A DNA stretch of 6,459 bases from Paucimonas sp. (GCA_029266815.1 JAQSWC010000121.1:1-6459), one strand, 5' to 3'; positions 1 to 5,789 are shown, numbered from the stretch's first letter. Translations and numbers: made by a program. The notes: generated by a model not told the origin, from the letters alone.

Positions 1-343
1 GGGCAAGCAACTGAGGCGTATCGCGCTCGGGATCCAGCGTGATGAACAGAACCTGCACCTTGTCCGCCAGCGGACCGAGCTCTTTCATCGCCGCTGCCAT
101 TTCGGCCAGCGTGGTCGGGCATACGTCCGGGCATTGCGTGTAGCCGAAGAAGACTACCACTGCCTTGCCCTTGAAATCAGCGAGCGTACGCACCTTGCCG
201 TTATGGTCGGTCAGCGAAAAGTCGCGTGCATATCCCAGCCCTGTGATATCGGTATTGACGAAGGAAACCTGTTCTTGCTGGCGGCCGCAAGCGGCAGCCA
301 CCAACAAGGCGCAGATGAATAGAAAGAAACGGGCGGTTTTCAC
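1..343 (-). CDS. sco: SCO1/SenC family copper chaperone, lipoprotein (3' end cut by window edge)
   Basis: SCO proteins bind Cu through two cysteines and a distal histidine, and help metallate the CuA centre of cytochrome c oxidase subunit II on the periplasmic face. The first 114 residues are visible. They start with a hydrophobic leader (residues 5-18) ending in a lipobox-like VAAAC with Cys19 as the probable lipidation site, so the protein is likely membrane-anchored as a lipoprotein. The thioredoxin-like domain begins near residue 40 (DFSLTDHNGK). The diagnostic FFGYTQCPDVCPTT carries the CxxxC pair Cys71/Cys75, and FITLDPERDTP follows at 100-110. The Cu-binding histidine would lie beyond the left edge. 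The start is GTG at 341-343, two bases after the ctaB stop, with AAGG seven bases upstream inside the end of ctaB. This implies translational coupling. Family assignment is firm; CuA as the target is known of the family and supported by the neighbours. Confidence 0.95.
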   Translation of the reverse strand, partial: MKTARFFLFICALLVAAACGRQQEQVSFVNTDITGLGYARDFSLTDHNGKVRTLADFKGKAVVVFFGYTQCPDVCPTTLAEMAAAMKELGPLADKVQVLFITLDPERDTPQLLA

Positions 344-345
344 TC

Positions 346-1233
346 TCAGACCTTGAAGTAATGGTCGACCAGCAGGGCCGCGAACAGCAGGGACAGGTAG
401 ACGATGGAATAGGTGAAGGTCTTGCGTGCAACGATATCGTCGTAGCGGCGATAGATGAGCCAGGCGTAGTAAAGAAAGATCACGCCGAGAATAGCGGCGG
501 ACGCAAGATAGATCAGGCCGCTCATGCCGACCGCATACGGCAACATGGTGGTGGCCACCAATGCAATGGTATACAGCCAGACATGAAACTGCGTGAATTT
601 CAGGCCATGCGTCACCGGCAGCATCGGTAGGCCGGACTTAGCATAATCATCGCGCCTATACATAGCGAGCGCCCAGAAATGCGGCGGCGTCCAGACAAAG
701 ATGATCAACACTAGGATCCAGGCCTGCATTGGCACATCATTCGCAATTGCCGCCCAGCCCAGCGCCGGCGGCATGGCGCCGGACAAGCCGCCGATCACGA
801 TATTCTGTGGCGTGGAAGGTTTCAGGATGATGGTGTAGATCACTGCGTAACCGACAAAGGTAGCGAAGGTCAGCCACATCGTCAGCGGATTGACGAAGTG
901 ATACAGCACCCACATGCCGATGCCGCCGATCACACCTGAAAACATCAGCGTCTGCGTCACGGTGATTTCGCCGCGGGCCAACGGCCTGCGCGCAGTGCGC
1001 GCCATGCGCGAATCAATCTCGCGCTCCACCAGGCAATTGACCGCGAAAGCAGCGCCGGCCAGCAGCCAAATGCCGATCGTCGCGGCAACCACCACCCGCC
1101 AGTCGGGCAAGTCGGGAGTAGCGAGAAACATGCCGATCACCGCGCAAAAAACCGCAAGCTGCGTTACGCGCGGCTTGGTGAGTGCCCAATACTGGGCCAG
1201 GCGATTTGTCGGGATAGTCAGGGTGCGGGACAT
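346..1233 (-). CDS. ctaB: Protoheme IX farnesyltransferase (heme O synthase)
   Basis: Transfers a farnesyl group to the vinyl side chain of protoheme IX, giving heme O, the first step of heme A synthesis, in the cytoplasmic membrane. It is a UbiA-superfamily prenyltransferase with about eight or nine hydrophobic segments. Counting from the preferred start (295 residues), the first Asp-rich prenyl-diphosphate/Mg motif is NCLVEREID at 66-74 (Asn66, Glu70, Asp74), followed by RRPLARG. The second is YRRDDYAKSGLPML near 192-205. ALTKPRVTQL near the N terminus and WTPPHFWALA near 181-190 are family hallmarks. I chose the ATG at 1231-1233 (MSRTLTIPTN), which lies 10 bases after the ctaA stop. An in-frame ATG at 1264-1266 would add 11 residues and overlap ctaA by 23 bases; it has no visible ribosome site. 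Neither start has a strong Shine-Dalgarno. The gene sits between ctaA and sco, so the heme A pathway is co-transcribed. Confidence 0.96.
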   Translation of the reverse strand: MSRTLTIPTNRLAQYWALTKPRVTQLAVFCAVIGMFLATPDLPDWRVVVAATIGIWLLAGAAFAVNCLVEREIDSRMARTARRPLARGEITVTQTLMFSGVIGGIGMWVLYHFVNPLTMWLTFATFVGYAVIYTIILKPSTPQNIVIGGLSGAMPPALGWAAIANDVPMQAWILVLIIFVWTPPHFWALAMYRRDDYAKSGLPMLPVTHGLKFTQFHVWLYTIALVATTMLPYAVGMSGLIYLASAAILGVIFLYYAWLIYRRYDDIVARKTFTYSIVYLSLLFAALLVDHYFKV

Positions 1234-1243
1234 TACTTGAACT

Positions 1244-2347
1244 TCATGCGGGAACCGCAGGCCCATGCGAGGGCTGGCTCAGCGGAATTCGAGCCTTGAA
1301 GTTTAACATGACGAGCAGCAGCACAAGCAGCGCTGCCACGCCATTATGGGCAACCGCCAGCGCCAGCGGCCAACTGAGATACACGGTGGAAACACCGAGC
1401 ACGAATTGCGTCGTAATGGCTATAAGTAACCACTGGCCGGTCCTGCGCAAGCCTTCAATTTTCATTGCCCTGAACGCCAGCCACGCAATGTAGCCAAACA
1501 CGATGAATGCAAACATCCGATGCGTCCAGTGAATGGCGGTCAATGCCGGAAACGGTAGATACTCTCCATCGGCTGTCTTGCCCAAGTGCCGCCAAAGGGT
1601 AAAACCATTGTCGAAATCCATCTCAGGTAACAGCTTGCCCTGGCATAAAGGAAAATCGCTGCATGCCAGGGCAGCATAGTTGGTGCTGACCCACCCGCCC
1701 AAGGCAATCTGCACCGCCAGCACCGCCAAGCCCGCAGCGGCCGGAATTTTCAGATTCAATGCCAAGGGTGAGACGGCATCGTGCGTGCCTTGTCTGGCGA
1801 CATGCCACGCCAGCAAGCCCAGCAAGCCCATACCCAGGATCAGATGGATGGTGACGATCGCAGGCTGCAGCTTCAAGGTGACCGTCCACGCGCCGAATGC
1901 ACCTTGCACGCAGACGAAAACCAGCAATACGGAAGGCATCGCTGGCGAATACCGCATATCGGTTTTCCCCGCCTTCCGCCACGCGCGCCAGGCGCCGACC
2001 AGCATGGCGATGATGAGCACGCCTACTGCCATCGCCAGATAGCGGTGAATCATTTCTATCCATGCCTTCATGACGGTGACAGGGCCGGTCGGCATGGCGG
2101 CTTCGGCTTCACTGATATGCGCGTGCGCCTGCAGGGGATTGGCATGGCCGTAACAGCCCGGCCAGTCCGGGCATCCGAGGCCCGAATCGGTGAGCCGGGT
2201 AAATGCGCCGAACATGATCAGATCAAACGTGAGAAACAGCGTCACCCATGCAAGCTTGCGATGCTTGTCTGCGTCAGTCGATATCCAGACGACGCTCAAG
2301 GGAAGCAGGGCAACGAGGAATCCTGTTACAGCAAGCTGTATCCACAT
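1244..2347 (-). CDS. ctaA: Heme A synthase, COX15/CtaA family
   Basis: Oxidises the C8 methyl of heme O to a formyl group to make heme A, acting in the cytoplasmic membrane after CtaB. The 367 residues form about eight membrane segments. The expected conserved histidines are visible: His101 in EMIHRYLA, His168 in TIHL, His273/His276 in AIHWTHR, and His334 in VAHNG. These include the heme-binding and catalytic positions of the family. GAFTRLTDSGLGCPDWPGC (47-65) is the signature of the first extracytoplasmic loop. There are two loop cysteine pairs, Cys59/Cys65 and Cys229/Cys235, placed symmetrically in the two halves of the protein. The start ATG lies two bases after the stop of the upstream SCO-like gene, with a weak AGG six bases ahead, so coupling is likely. 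Length and motifs are ordinary for the proteobacterial family. Confidence 0.97.
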   Translation of the reverse strand: MWIQLAVTGFLVALLPLSVVWISTDADKHRKLAWVTLFLTFDLIMFGAFTRLTDSGLGCPDWPGCYGHANPLQAHAHISEAEAAMPTGPVTVMKAWIEMIHRYLAMAVGVLIIAMLVGAWRAWRKAGKTDMRYSPAMPSVLLVFVCVQGAFGAWTVTLKLQPAIVTIHLILGMGLLGLLAWHVARQGTHDAVSPLALNLKIPAAAGLAVLAVQIALGGWVSTNYAALACSDFPLCQGKLLPEMDFDNGFTLWRHLGKTADGEYLPFPALTAIHWTHRMFAFIVFGYIAWLAFRAMKIEGLRRTGQWLLIAITTQFVLGVSTVYLSWPLALAVAHNGVAALLVLLLVMLNFKARIPLSQPSHGPAVPA

Positions 2348-2349
2348 GG

Positions 2350-2937
2350 TCAGCCTATGCGCGAGGCTTTGAGAAGCTTCCCGATATCCTTCTTCATCTT
2401 GTTGGGATCGCCTTCCTGCGGAAAGCGCATCATCAGGTTACCGAGCGGATCGATCATGTAGAGATAATCGACGGCCTGTTTTCCGGTATCCACAGGCAGC
2501 CACTTTCCGGCCGCAGCGGCATCCACACGCAGCATGCGGGTGCCGTCATATTCGCGCATGAGAATCGACTCGAGTGGCGTATTGTCCGTGACAAGCCACA
2601 CGCGCTCTATGCGATCCTTCTCCTTGCCCTGAGTAAGGCGCAACTGACGCATCTTGAACAGCTTGCCTTGGCAGACTTCTCCGCACTCGCCACTATCGAC
2701 TTGCAGCATGATCCATTTGCCCTTGTAGGCCGCAAGCGACGTCGCCTTGCCGTCGAGCGTCTTTGCATCGAGAGCAGGAACCGGGTAGGCACGCGGGTCG
2801 AGCAGCTCGCCGTAGTTCGTTCTCGAAGTAGGTTTGATGACGTAATAAGTAAAATAGGAAGCGATCACGGGCGCAACGCACACCGCCACCACCAGCCACA
2901 ACATCCGGTTACTTCTCTTCTTTTCAGTTTCTTTCAC
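2350..2937 (-). CDS. SCO/thioredoxin-like membrane protein with CxxxC but no histidine, cytochrome oxidase cluster
   Basis: A 195-residue protein of uncertain role. A basic N terminus (KETEKKRSNR) precedes one membrane segment at about 12-34, so the rest should face the periplasm. The soluble part resembles a thioredoxin/SCO fold: a short DAKTLDGKATSL segment (57-68), KGKWIMLQV leading to DSGECGEVCQGKL with the CxxxC pair Cys85/Cys89, VWLVTD at 113-118, and a C-terminal DYLYMIDPLGNLMMRFP (157-173) like the late strand of SCO proteins. The SCO copper-binding histidine is absent, and I find no histidine anywhere in the protein. A SCO-like Cu site is therefore not possible in the usual form; a thiol-disulfide or protein-binding role is more plausible (inference). 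The start is GTG at 2935-2937, overlapping the SURF1 end by 14 bases with no clear ribosome site. An ATG at codon 12 would cut into the basic segment. It is followed by ctaA after two bases. I recall similar genes at this place in other Burkholderiales, often called hypothetical. Confidence 0.85.
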   Translation of the reverse strand: MKETEKKRSNRMLWLVVAVCVAPVIASYFTYYVIKPTSRTNYGELLDPRAYPVPALDAKTLDGKATSLAAYKGKWIMLQVDSGECGEVCQGKLFKMRQLRLTQGKEKDRIERVWLVTDNTPLESILMREYDGTRMLRVDAAAAGKWLPVDTGKQAVDYLYMIDPLGNLMMRFPQEGDPNKMKKDIGKLLKASRIG

Positions 2938-3634
2938 GACGCAGTCCAGTCACGATAAAAAAAATAAGTGCTGTAGCCGCTAAACCGAACCACTGCACTG
3001 CATAGCCATGATGCTTGTCTATTCCGCTCGAGGGCTTCGGCCAGTCCCTCGCCAGGCCGTCATCGCTATCACTCGTTTGCTGTAAGAACCATGGCAGCAC
3101 GGCGATACCTGCGACCTTGGCGACTTCCTCCGGAACGATATTTTGCACGATTGCGCCAGGTTTCAGTTCAGACGACTGCCCCAGTTCCATCACCCGAGGC
3201 AGATGGCTCAGCGCCATGCCCTCCAGCTCAATAAGCTGTCCAGGCGTATTCAGCGCGGGCAAGCGAGTCCTTTCGATCTTGTTCCGCTCCATCCATCCCC
3301 GCGCTACCAGTACATGAACATTACTGCCCTCCAGATGAAACGGCATCACGACATAGAAACCGGCCTGCCCCTGGTGAGGCCGGTTATCAAGATAGATCGG
3401 CCACGCTGAAACAAAGCGGCCGCGAGCCCGCACTTTTCTATATGGTTCGATTGTCTTGCCGGCAAAGGTATTCAGGTCCAGGGCCGATTCGCGTTCCAGA
3501 GTCTGCATGTTGGACTCGATCGCCTGTTTTTCCGCAGCACGACGCAACTGCCATTGACCAAGGGAAACGGCGATGAAAGCGACAATGACGGAAGCCACGA
3601 AAGGAACCAGGCGGAACCGGAATTTAAATGCCAT
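2924..3634 (-). CDS. SURF1 family cytochrome c oxidase assembly protein
   Basis: SURF1 (Shy1) homologues bind heme A and assist its insertion into the a3 site of subunit I during oxidase assembly. This 236-residue copy has the family layout: an N-terminal membrane helix (about 9-26) ending in GQWQLRRAAEK, a large extracytoplasmic domain and a C-terminal helix (about 211-231). Landmarks are RARGRFVSAW with YLDNRPHQGQAGFYVVMPF (81-99), VLVARGWMER (108-117) and the closing HHGYAVQWFGLA (208-219), which includes the conserved YxxQWF-type segment with a preceding His pair. The ATG at 3632-3634 is the first in frame; its ribosome site is weak (GACGGA about nine bases upstream). It is the first gene of the left transcription unit, diverges from the DUF2909 gene, and overlaps the next gene by 14 bases. 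Family membership is firm; the exact heme-handling role is by analogy. Confidence 0.95.
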   Translation of the reverse strand: MAFKFRFRLVPFVASVIVAFIAVSLGQWQLRRAAEKQAIESNMQTLERESALDLNTFAGKTIEPYRKVRARGRFVSAWPIYLDNRPHQGQAGFYVVMPFHLEGSNVHVLVARGWMERNKIERTRLPALNTPGQLIELEGMALSHLPRVMELGQSSELKPGAIVQNIVPEEVAKVAGIAVLPWFLQQTSDSDDGLARDWPKPSSGIDKHHGYAVQWFGLAATALIFFIVTGLRRERN

Positions 3635-3697
3635 TACAATGTCCGTCTTCTATCTAAAAGTGAAGCAATTGCAGCGTCCAACCCTGGCAGCAAGCCC
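3635..3697. promoter_or_regulatory. Divergent intergenic gap expected to hold two promoters
   Basis: These 63 bases separate the starts of SURF1 (minus) and the DUF2909 gene (plus). Because a terminator cuts SURF1 off from ctaE, a new minus-strand promoter is needed at or near here. On the plus strand TACAAT at 3635-3640 is a good -10-like hexamer, but no convincing -35 lies 16-18 bases before it. On the minus strand TTGGAC followed after 17 bases by TTTAGA is a weak candidate. Promoter placement is inference from layout; the boxes are poor. Confidence 0.3.
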
Positions 3698-3901
3698 ATG
3701 AAAATAATCATCGCCATTGCATTCATCCTGATCATCGGAAGTCTGGCTTCCGCACTTGTCTTTCTGATGAAGGATAAGGGCAAAAGCAACCGTACCGTCA
3801 AAGCGCTCGCATTCCGTGTCGGCTTTTCGATCGCGCTCTTTGTGTTGATTCTTCTTGCTCACTACTTCGGATTGATCCAGCCGTCCGGAATTCCTTATTG
3901 A
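3698..3901 (+). CDS. DUF2909 family twin transmembrane small protein
   Basis: A 67-residue protein with two membrane helices (about 3-23 and 40-58) joined by a short basic loop, KDKGKSNRTVKALAFR. Both the hairpin topology and the loop with an RTVKALAFRV-type segment match the DUF2909 'twin transmembrane protein' family. Function is unknown; its repeated presence next to oxidase assembly genes in Betaproteobacteria (recalled, not searched) suggests a link to respiratory-complex assembly or stability. I chose the ATG at 3698-3700 because the reading frame upstream is antisense to SURF1 and adds a non-family extension. GGCAG about eight bases ahead is a weak ribosome site. It is the only plus-strand gene here, lying between two minus-strand units, and it ends 25 bases before the shared terminator. 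Confidence 0.88.
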   Translation: MKIIIAIAFILIIGSLASALVFLMKDKGKSNRTVKALAFRVGFSIALFVLILLAHYFGLIQPSGIPY

Positions 3902-3926
3902 GCGCTTGCGGGGAATGCTGATAAGA

Positions 3927-3954
3927 AAAAAGCCGCACCAAAGTGCGGCTTTTT
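3927..3954. terminator. Bidirectional intrinsic terminator between DUF2909 gene and ctaE
   Basis: A perfect inverted repeat: AGCCGCAC (3931-3938) and GTGCGGCT (3943-3950) around the loop CAAA, extended by an A-run on the left (3927-3930) and a T-run on the right (3951-3954) into a 12-bp stem. The GC-rich core flanked by A and T runs works as a rho-independent terminator in both directions. It therefore serves the plus-strand DUF2909 gene and the minus-strand ctaE, whose stop codon is only 15 bases away. Confidence 0.92.
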
Positions 3955-3968
3955 CATGTCGGTGAGAA

Positions 3969-4832
3969 TTACAGCCAGTACACGACCACGTAGAGGCCAA
4001 GCCACACGACGTCGACGAAGTGCCAATACCAAGCCGCCCCTTCGAAGGCGAAATGATTCTCAGCCGTGAAGTGCCCCTTCATCAAACGGTACAGAACGAC
4101 TGCCAGCATGATCGCGCCCATCGTGACATGGAAACCGTGGAAACCGGTCAGCATGAAGAACGTGGAACCGTAGATGCCGGAAGTTAGCTTCAGGTTCAGT
4201 TCCTGATACGCATGCATGTATTCATAGGCCTGGAAGCCCATGAACACGGCACCGAGCACGATGGTGGCAAACAGCCAGATGGCCGTTCTCGATCGATTGC
4301 CCTCGCGCAGCGCATGGTGCGAAATCGTGAGCGTCACACCCGAAGCTAGCAACAGCAGCGTGTTAATGGTCGGAATCGGGAATGGCCCCATTGTCTTGAA
4401 GCTTTCCACCACGCCGGCCGGGCCGGCATTGCCCCACTGTCCGACGAAATCAGGCCACAATACTTTGTGGTCTAGATCAGCCAGCCAGGGCATCGTCACG
4501 GCGCGCGCATAGAAGAGTGCGCCAAAGAAGCTGGCGAAGAACATCACTTCGGAGAAAATGAACCAGCTCATGCTCCAGCGGAAGGAGGTATCGATGCGCT
4601 TGTTGTAGAGGCCGCCTTCGGATTCTGCGATTGCGTCGCCGAACCAGTTGTACAGCACCACTATCAGGGCAAGAATGCCGGCGAGGTTAGCGTACATTCC
4701 CCATCCGATGCCGTTCACCCAGGCAGAAGCGCCTGCCATCGTCAGAAGCAAGGAAATGCCTGCCAGGACGGGCCATTTCGACGGGCCGGGCACGAAGTAG
4801 TAAGGCGCATTCCCGTGTTGTTGAGCACTCAT
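3969..4832 (-). CDS. ctaE: Cytochrome c oxidase subunit III
   Basis: Core membrane subunit of the aa3 oxidase; it contains no redox centre and stabilises subunit I and its proton uptake. The 287 residues have seven hydrophobic segments. Family landmarks are KWPVLAGISLLL (19-30), SMSWFIFSEVMFFASFFGAL (87-106) with the conserved Glu95, INTLLLLASGVTLTISHHAL (156-174), the GFHGFHVTMGAIML region (230-243), and the closing AAWYWHFVDVVWLGLYVVVYWL stretch (266-287). The start is the ATG at 4830-4832, which has an excellent GGAG six bases upstream. An in-frame TTG four codons earlier overlaps that ribosome site and is rejected. It is the last gene of the right transcription unit, 36 AT-rich bases after the DUF2970 gene and just before the terminator. 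Identification is firm. Confidence 0.98.
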   Translation of the reverse strand: MSAQQHGNAPYYFVPGPSKWPVLAGISLLLTMAGASAWVNGIGWGMYANLAGILALIVVLYNWFGDAIAESEGGLYNKRIDTSFRWSMSWFIFSEVMFFASFFGALFYARAVTMPWLADLDHKVLWPDFVGQWGNAGPAGVVESFKTMGPFPIPTINTLLLLASGVTLTISHHALREGNRSRTAIWLFATIVLGAVFMGFQAYEYMHAYQELNLKLTSGIYGSTFFMLTGFHGFHVTMGAIMLAVVLYRLMKGHFTAENHFAFEGAAWYWHFVDVVWLGLYVVVYWL

Positions 4833-4838
4833 TTCTTT

Positions 4839-4842
4839 CTCC
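4839..4842 (-). promoter_or_regulatory. Ribosome binding site of ctaE
   Basis: On the minus strand TTGGAGAAAGAA directly precedes the ATG, putting GGAG six bases before the start. This decides the ATG at 4830-4832 over the in-frame TTG at 4842-4844, which would lie within the site itself. Confidence 0.85.
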
Positions 4843-4868
4843 AAGATACAAATACTAAAATCAGTTTC

Positions 4869-5081
4869 CTATGCCACCACGCTCTTCACAATCAAGATGA
4901 GCGTAATAACGAAAATTGCTGCAGCGATGATGCCGGCGATGATCACATGCACCGGATTTAGCTGCGCCGCATCCTGCTCATAGCCACTTTTCTTGCGTAC
5001 GCCGAAAAATGACCACAGCACCGCTTTGATCGTCGCACCGAACGATGCCTTGCGCCTTGATGCCTCCTTCAAATCCTGCAT
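4869..5081 (-). CDS. DUF2970 family small membrane protein
   Basis: A 70-residue protein with an amphipathic, basic N-terminal half and one strong C-terminal membrane helix (about 44-68). The segment ASFGATIKAVLWSFFGVRKK (12-31) followed by LNPVHVIIAGI (41-51) is the DUF2970 pattern. No enzymatic motif is visible, and function is unknown. It lies between ctaG and ctaE, 8 bases after ctaG, with its ribosome site overlapping the ctaG stop, so it should be made together with the oxidase. Its size and single helix resemble accessory subunit IV proteins of other aa3 oxidases, but that is analogy only; an assembly role is equally possible. Confidence 0.9.
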   Translation of the reverse strand: MQDLKEASRRKASFGATIKAVLWSFFGVRKKSGYEQDAAQLNPVHVIIAGIIAAAIFVITLILIVKSVVA

Positions 5082-5085
5082 GCGG

Positions 5086-5092
5086 CTCCTTA
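5086..5092 (-). promoter_or_regulatory. Ribosome binding site of the DUF2970 gene, fused to the ctaG stop codon
   Basis: The minus strand reads TAAGGAGCCGCATG: the TAA ends ctaG and its last two bases are part of the AAGGAG ribosome site. The spacing of four bases from GGAG to ATG is short. Termination on ctaG should place ribosomes directly on this start. Confidence 0.8.
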
Positions 5093-5641
5093 CTTTGTCT
5101 TTCCGCCAATCTCGAAAAACGTGTAGGACAAGGTAATCGTCTTCACATCCTTCGGCAGGGCGGGATCAATGTAAAACGCCACTGGCATCTGCTTTGCCTC
5201 GTTCGGGCCCAGCGTCTGCTGTTTGAAGCAGAAGCATTCCAGCTTCTTGAAGTGAGGCCCCGCCTGAGCCGGCGCATAGCTTGGTATCGCCTGCGCGTCG
5301 ATGTTGCGGGACTGCGTGTTCACCACTTCATAAACCACATGCGCCATCTCGCCCGGATGCACCTGCACGCTGTTCGTCGTCGGGCGGAATCGCCACGGCC
5401 CCTGCGCATTCGCGTCAAACTCGATAGTGATGAGGCGGCTCTTGTCGATCTGCGTATTTTCAGGTTCGTCAATTTTGACGTCTCTGGGCGTCAGGATATT
5501 GATGCCCGTAATTTCGCAGATCTTTTGATAGATCGGCACCAGCGCATAGCCGAAGCCGAACATCAAAACCGCCACCACCAACAGCTTTCCGAGCATTTGC
5601 GCATTCAAGCTGCGCTTACGCTTTTGTCCGGAATTTTCCAT
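5090..5641 (-). CDS. ctaG: Cytochrome c oxidase assembly protein CtaG/Cox11 (CuB delivery)
   Basis: Cox11/CtaG delivers copper to the CuB site of subunit I. The protein is 183 residues: a basic cytoplasmic N terminus, one membrane helix (about 17-36) and an extracytoplasmic Ig-like domain. The copper-binding CFCF motif is at 136-139 within KKLECFCFKQQTL, and the conserved membrane-proximal Cys42 is in YQKICEITG. FRPTTNSVQVHPGE (85-98) and FYIDPALPKDVKTITLSYTFFE (156-177) are family segments. I chose the ATG at 5639-5641 (MENSGQKRKR), one base after the stop of the 35-residue ORF, with GGGTGA immediately upstream. An in-frame ATG at 5693-5695 would add 18 residues lying entirely over that ORF and is unlikely. 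The gene follows ctaD in the oxidase operon, which fits its partner. Identification is firm. Confidence 0.97.
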   Translation of the reverse strand: MENSGQKRKRSLNAQMLGKLLVVAVLMFGFGYALVPIYQKICEITGINILTPRDVKIDEPENTQIDKSRLITIEFDANAQGPWRFRPTTNSVQVHPGEMAHVVYEVVNTQSRNIDAQAIPSYAPAQAGPHFKKLECFCFKQQTLGPNEAKQMPVAFYIDPALPKDVKTITLSYTFFEIGGKTK

Positions 5642-5642
5642 T

Positions 5643-5750
5643 TCACCCAAGCCACAAGCGCTTGGCAAACACGCCGATGAAAAAAACCAGCGCAATCGTC
5701 GCCAGTACTAGCGCGGTTTTCAGATTGTTCGGTTTTTTCGGATCGGTCAT
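5643..5750 (-). CDS. Cytochrome oxidase small assembly protein (35 residues)
   Basis: A 35-residue ORF starting MTDPKKPNNLKTALVLATI and ending AKRLWLG: a short polar, lysine-bearing N terminus, one membrane helix (about 12-29) and a basic C-terminal tail. It ends TGA, then one base, then the ctaG ATG (TGAAATG), so the two are probably translationally coupled. ctaD lies 39 bases upstream across a hairpin. A weak AGG about nine bases ahead may be the ribosome site. I recall that Burkholderiales genomes carry near-identical short ORFs at this point under the name 'cytochrome oxidase small assembly protein'. The fit in length, topology and position makes it a real gene; its molecular role is unknown, perhaps helping CtaG or subunit I. 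Confidence 0.85.
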   Translation of the reverse strand: MTDPKKPNNLKTALVLATIALVFFIGVFAKRLWLG

Positions 5751-5761
5751 ATATCGTTGCC

Positions 5762-5781
5762 TGGCCGGCTTGCGCCGGCCA
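5762..5781 (-). other. Inter-cistronic hairpin with GCAA tetraloop after ctaD
   Basis: On the minus strand GGCCGGC (5774-5780), loop GCAA (5770-5773) and GCCGGCC (5763-5769) form a perfect 7-bp GC stem, extended to 8 bp by a flanking T-A pair. The loop is of the stable GNRA type. In the direction of the operon no U-run follows, so it is not a standard terminator for ctaD; an mRNA processing or stabilising role is inferred. On the plus strand a T5 run follows, but no gene reads in from that side. Confidence 0.7.
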
Positions 5782-5789
5782 TTTTTGGT

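Noticed and set aside
1234..1266. Upstream ATG of ctaB adding 11 residues
   Set aside because: Overlaps the ctaA end by 23 bases, has no ribosome site, and the added residues do not look like the family N terminus. It cannot be fully excluded.
1781..2461. Long plus-strand open frame (226 codons) across ctaA and the next gene
   Set aside because: It runs antisense to two well-identified genes, has a low-complexity His/Arg/Gln-rich translation and no family motif; a shadow of GC-rich coding sequence.
2248..2958. Plus-strand open frame of 236 codons opposite the SCO-like gene
   Set aside because: Antisense to the SCO-like gene and the ctaA start; no recognisable motif or ribosome site.
3554..3697. 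N-terminal extension of the DUF2909 frame
   Set aside because: Antisense to the SURF1 start, polar composition, and not part of the family; the ATG at 3698 gives the expected two-helix protein.
5045..5680. Plus-strand open frame of 211 codons opposite ctaG
   Set aside because: It covers ctaG and parts of its neighbours in antisense; the Arg/His-rich translation is typical of a shadow frame.
5642..5695. Upstream ATG of ctaG adding 18 residues
   Set aside because: The extension lies over the 35-residue ORF in another frame and puts a Cys-rich, hydrophobic stretch before the normal basic N terminus.
5762..5786. Hairpin plus T-run read as a plus-strand intrinsic terminator
   Set aside because: The shape fits, but no plus-strand gene lies to its left within reach, so a terminator role in that direction lacks a client; reported instead as an inter-cistronic stem.
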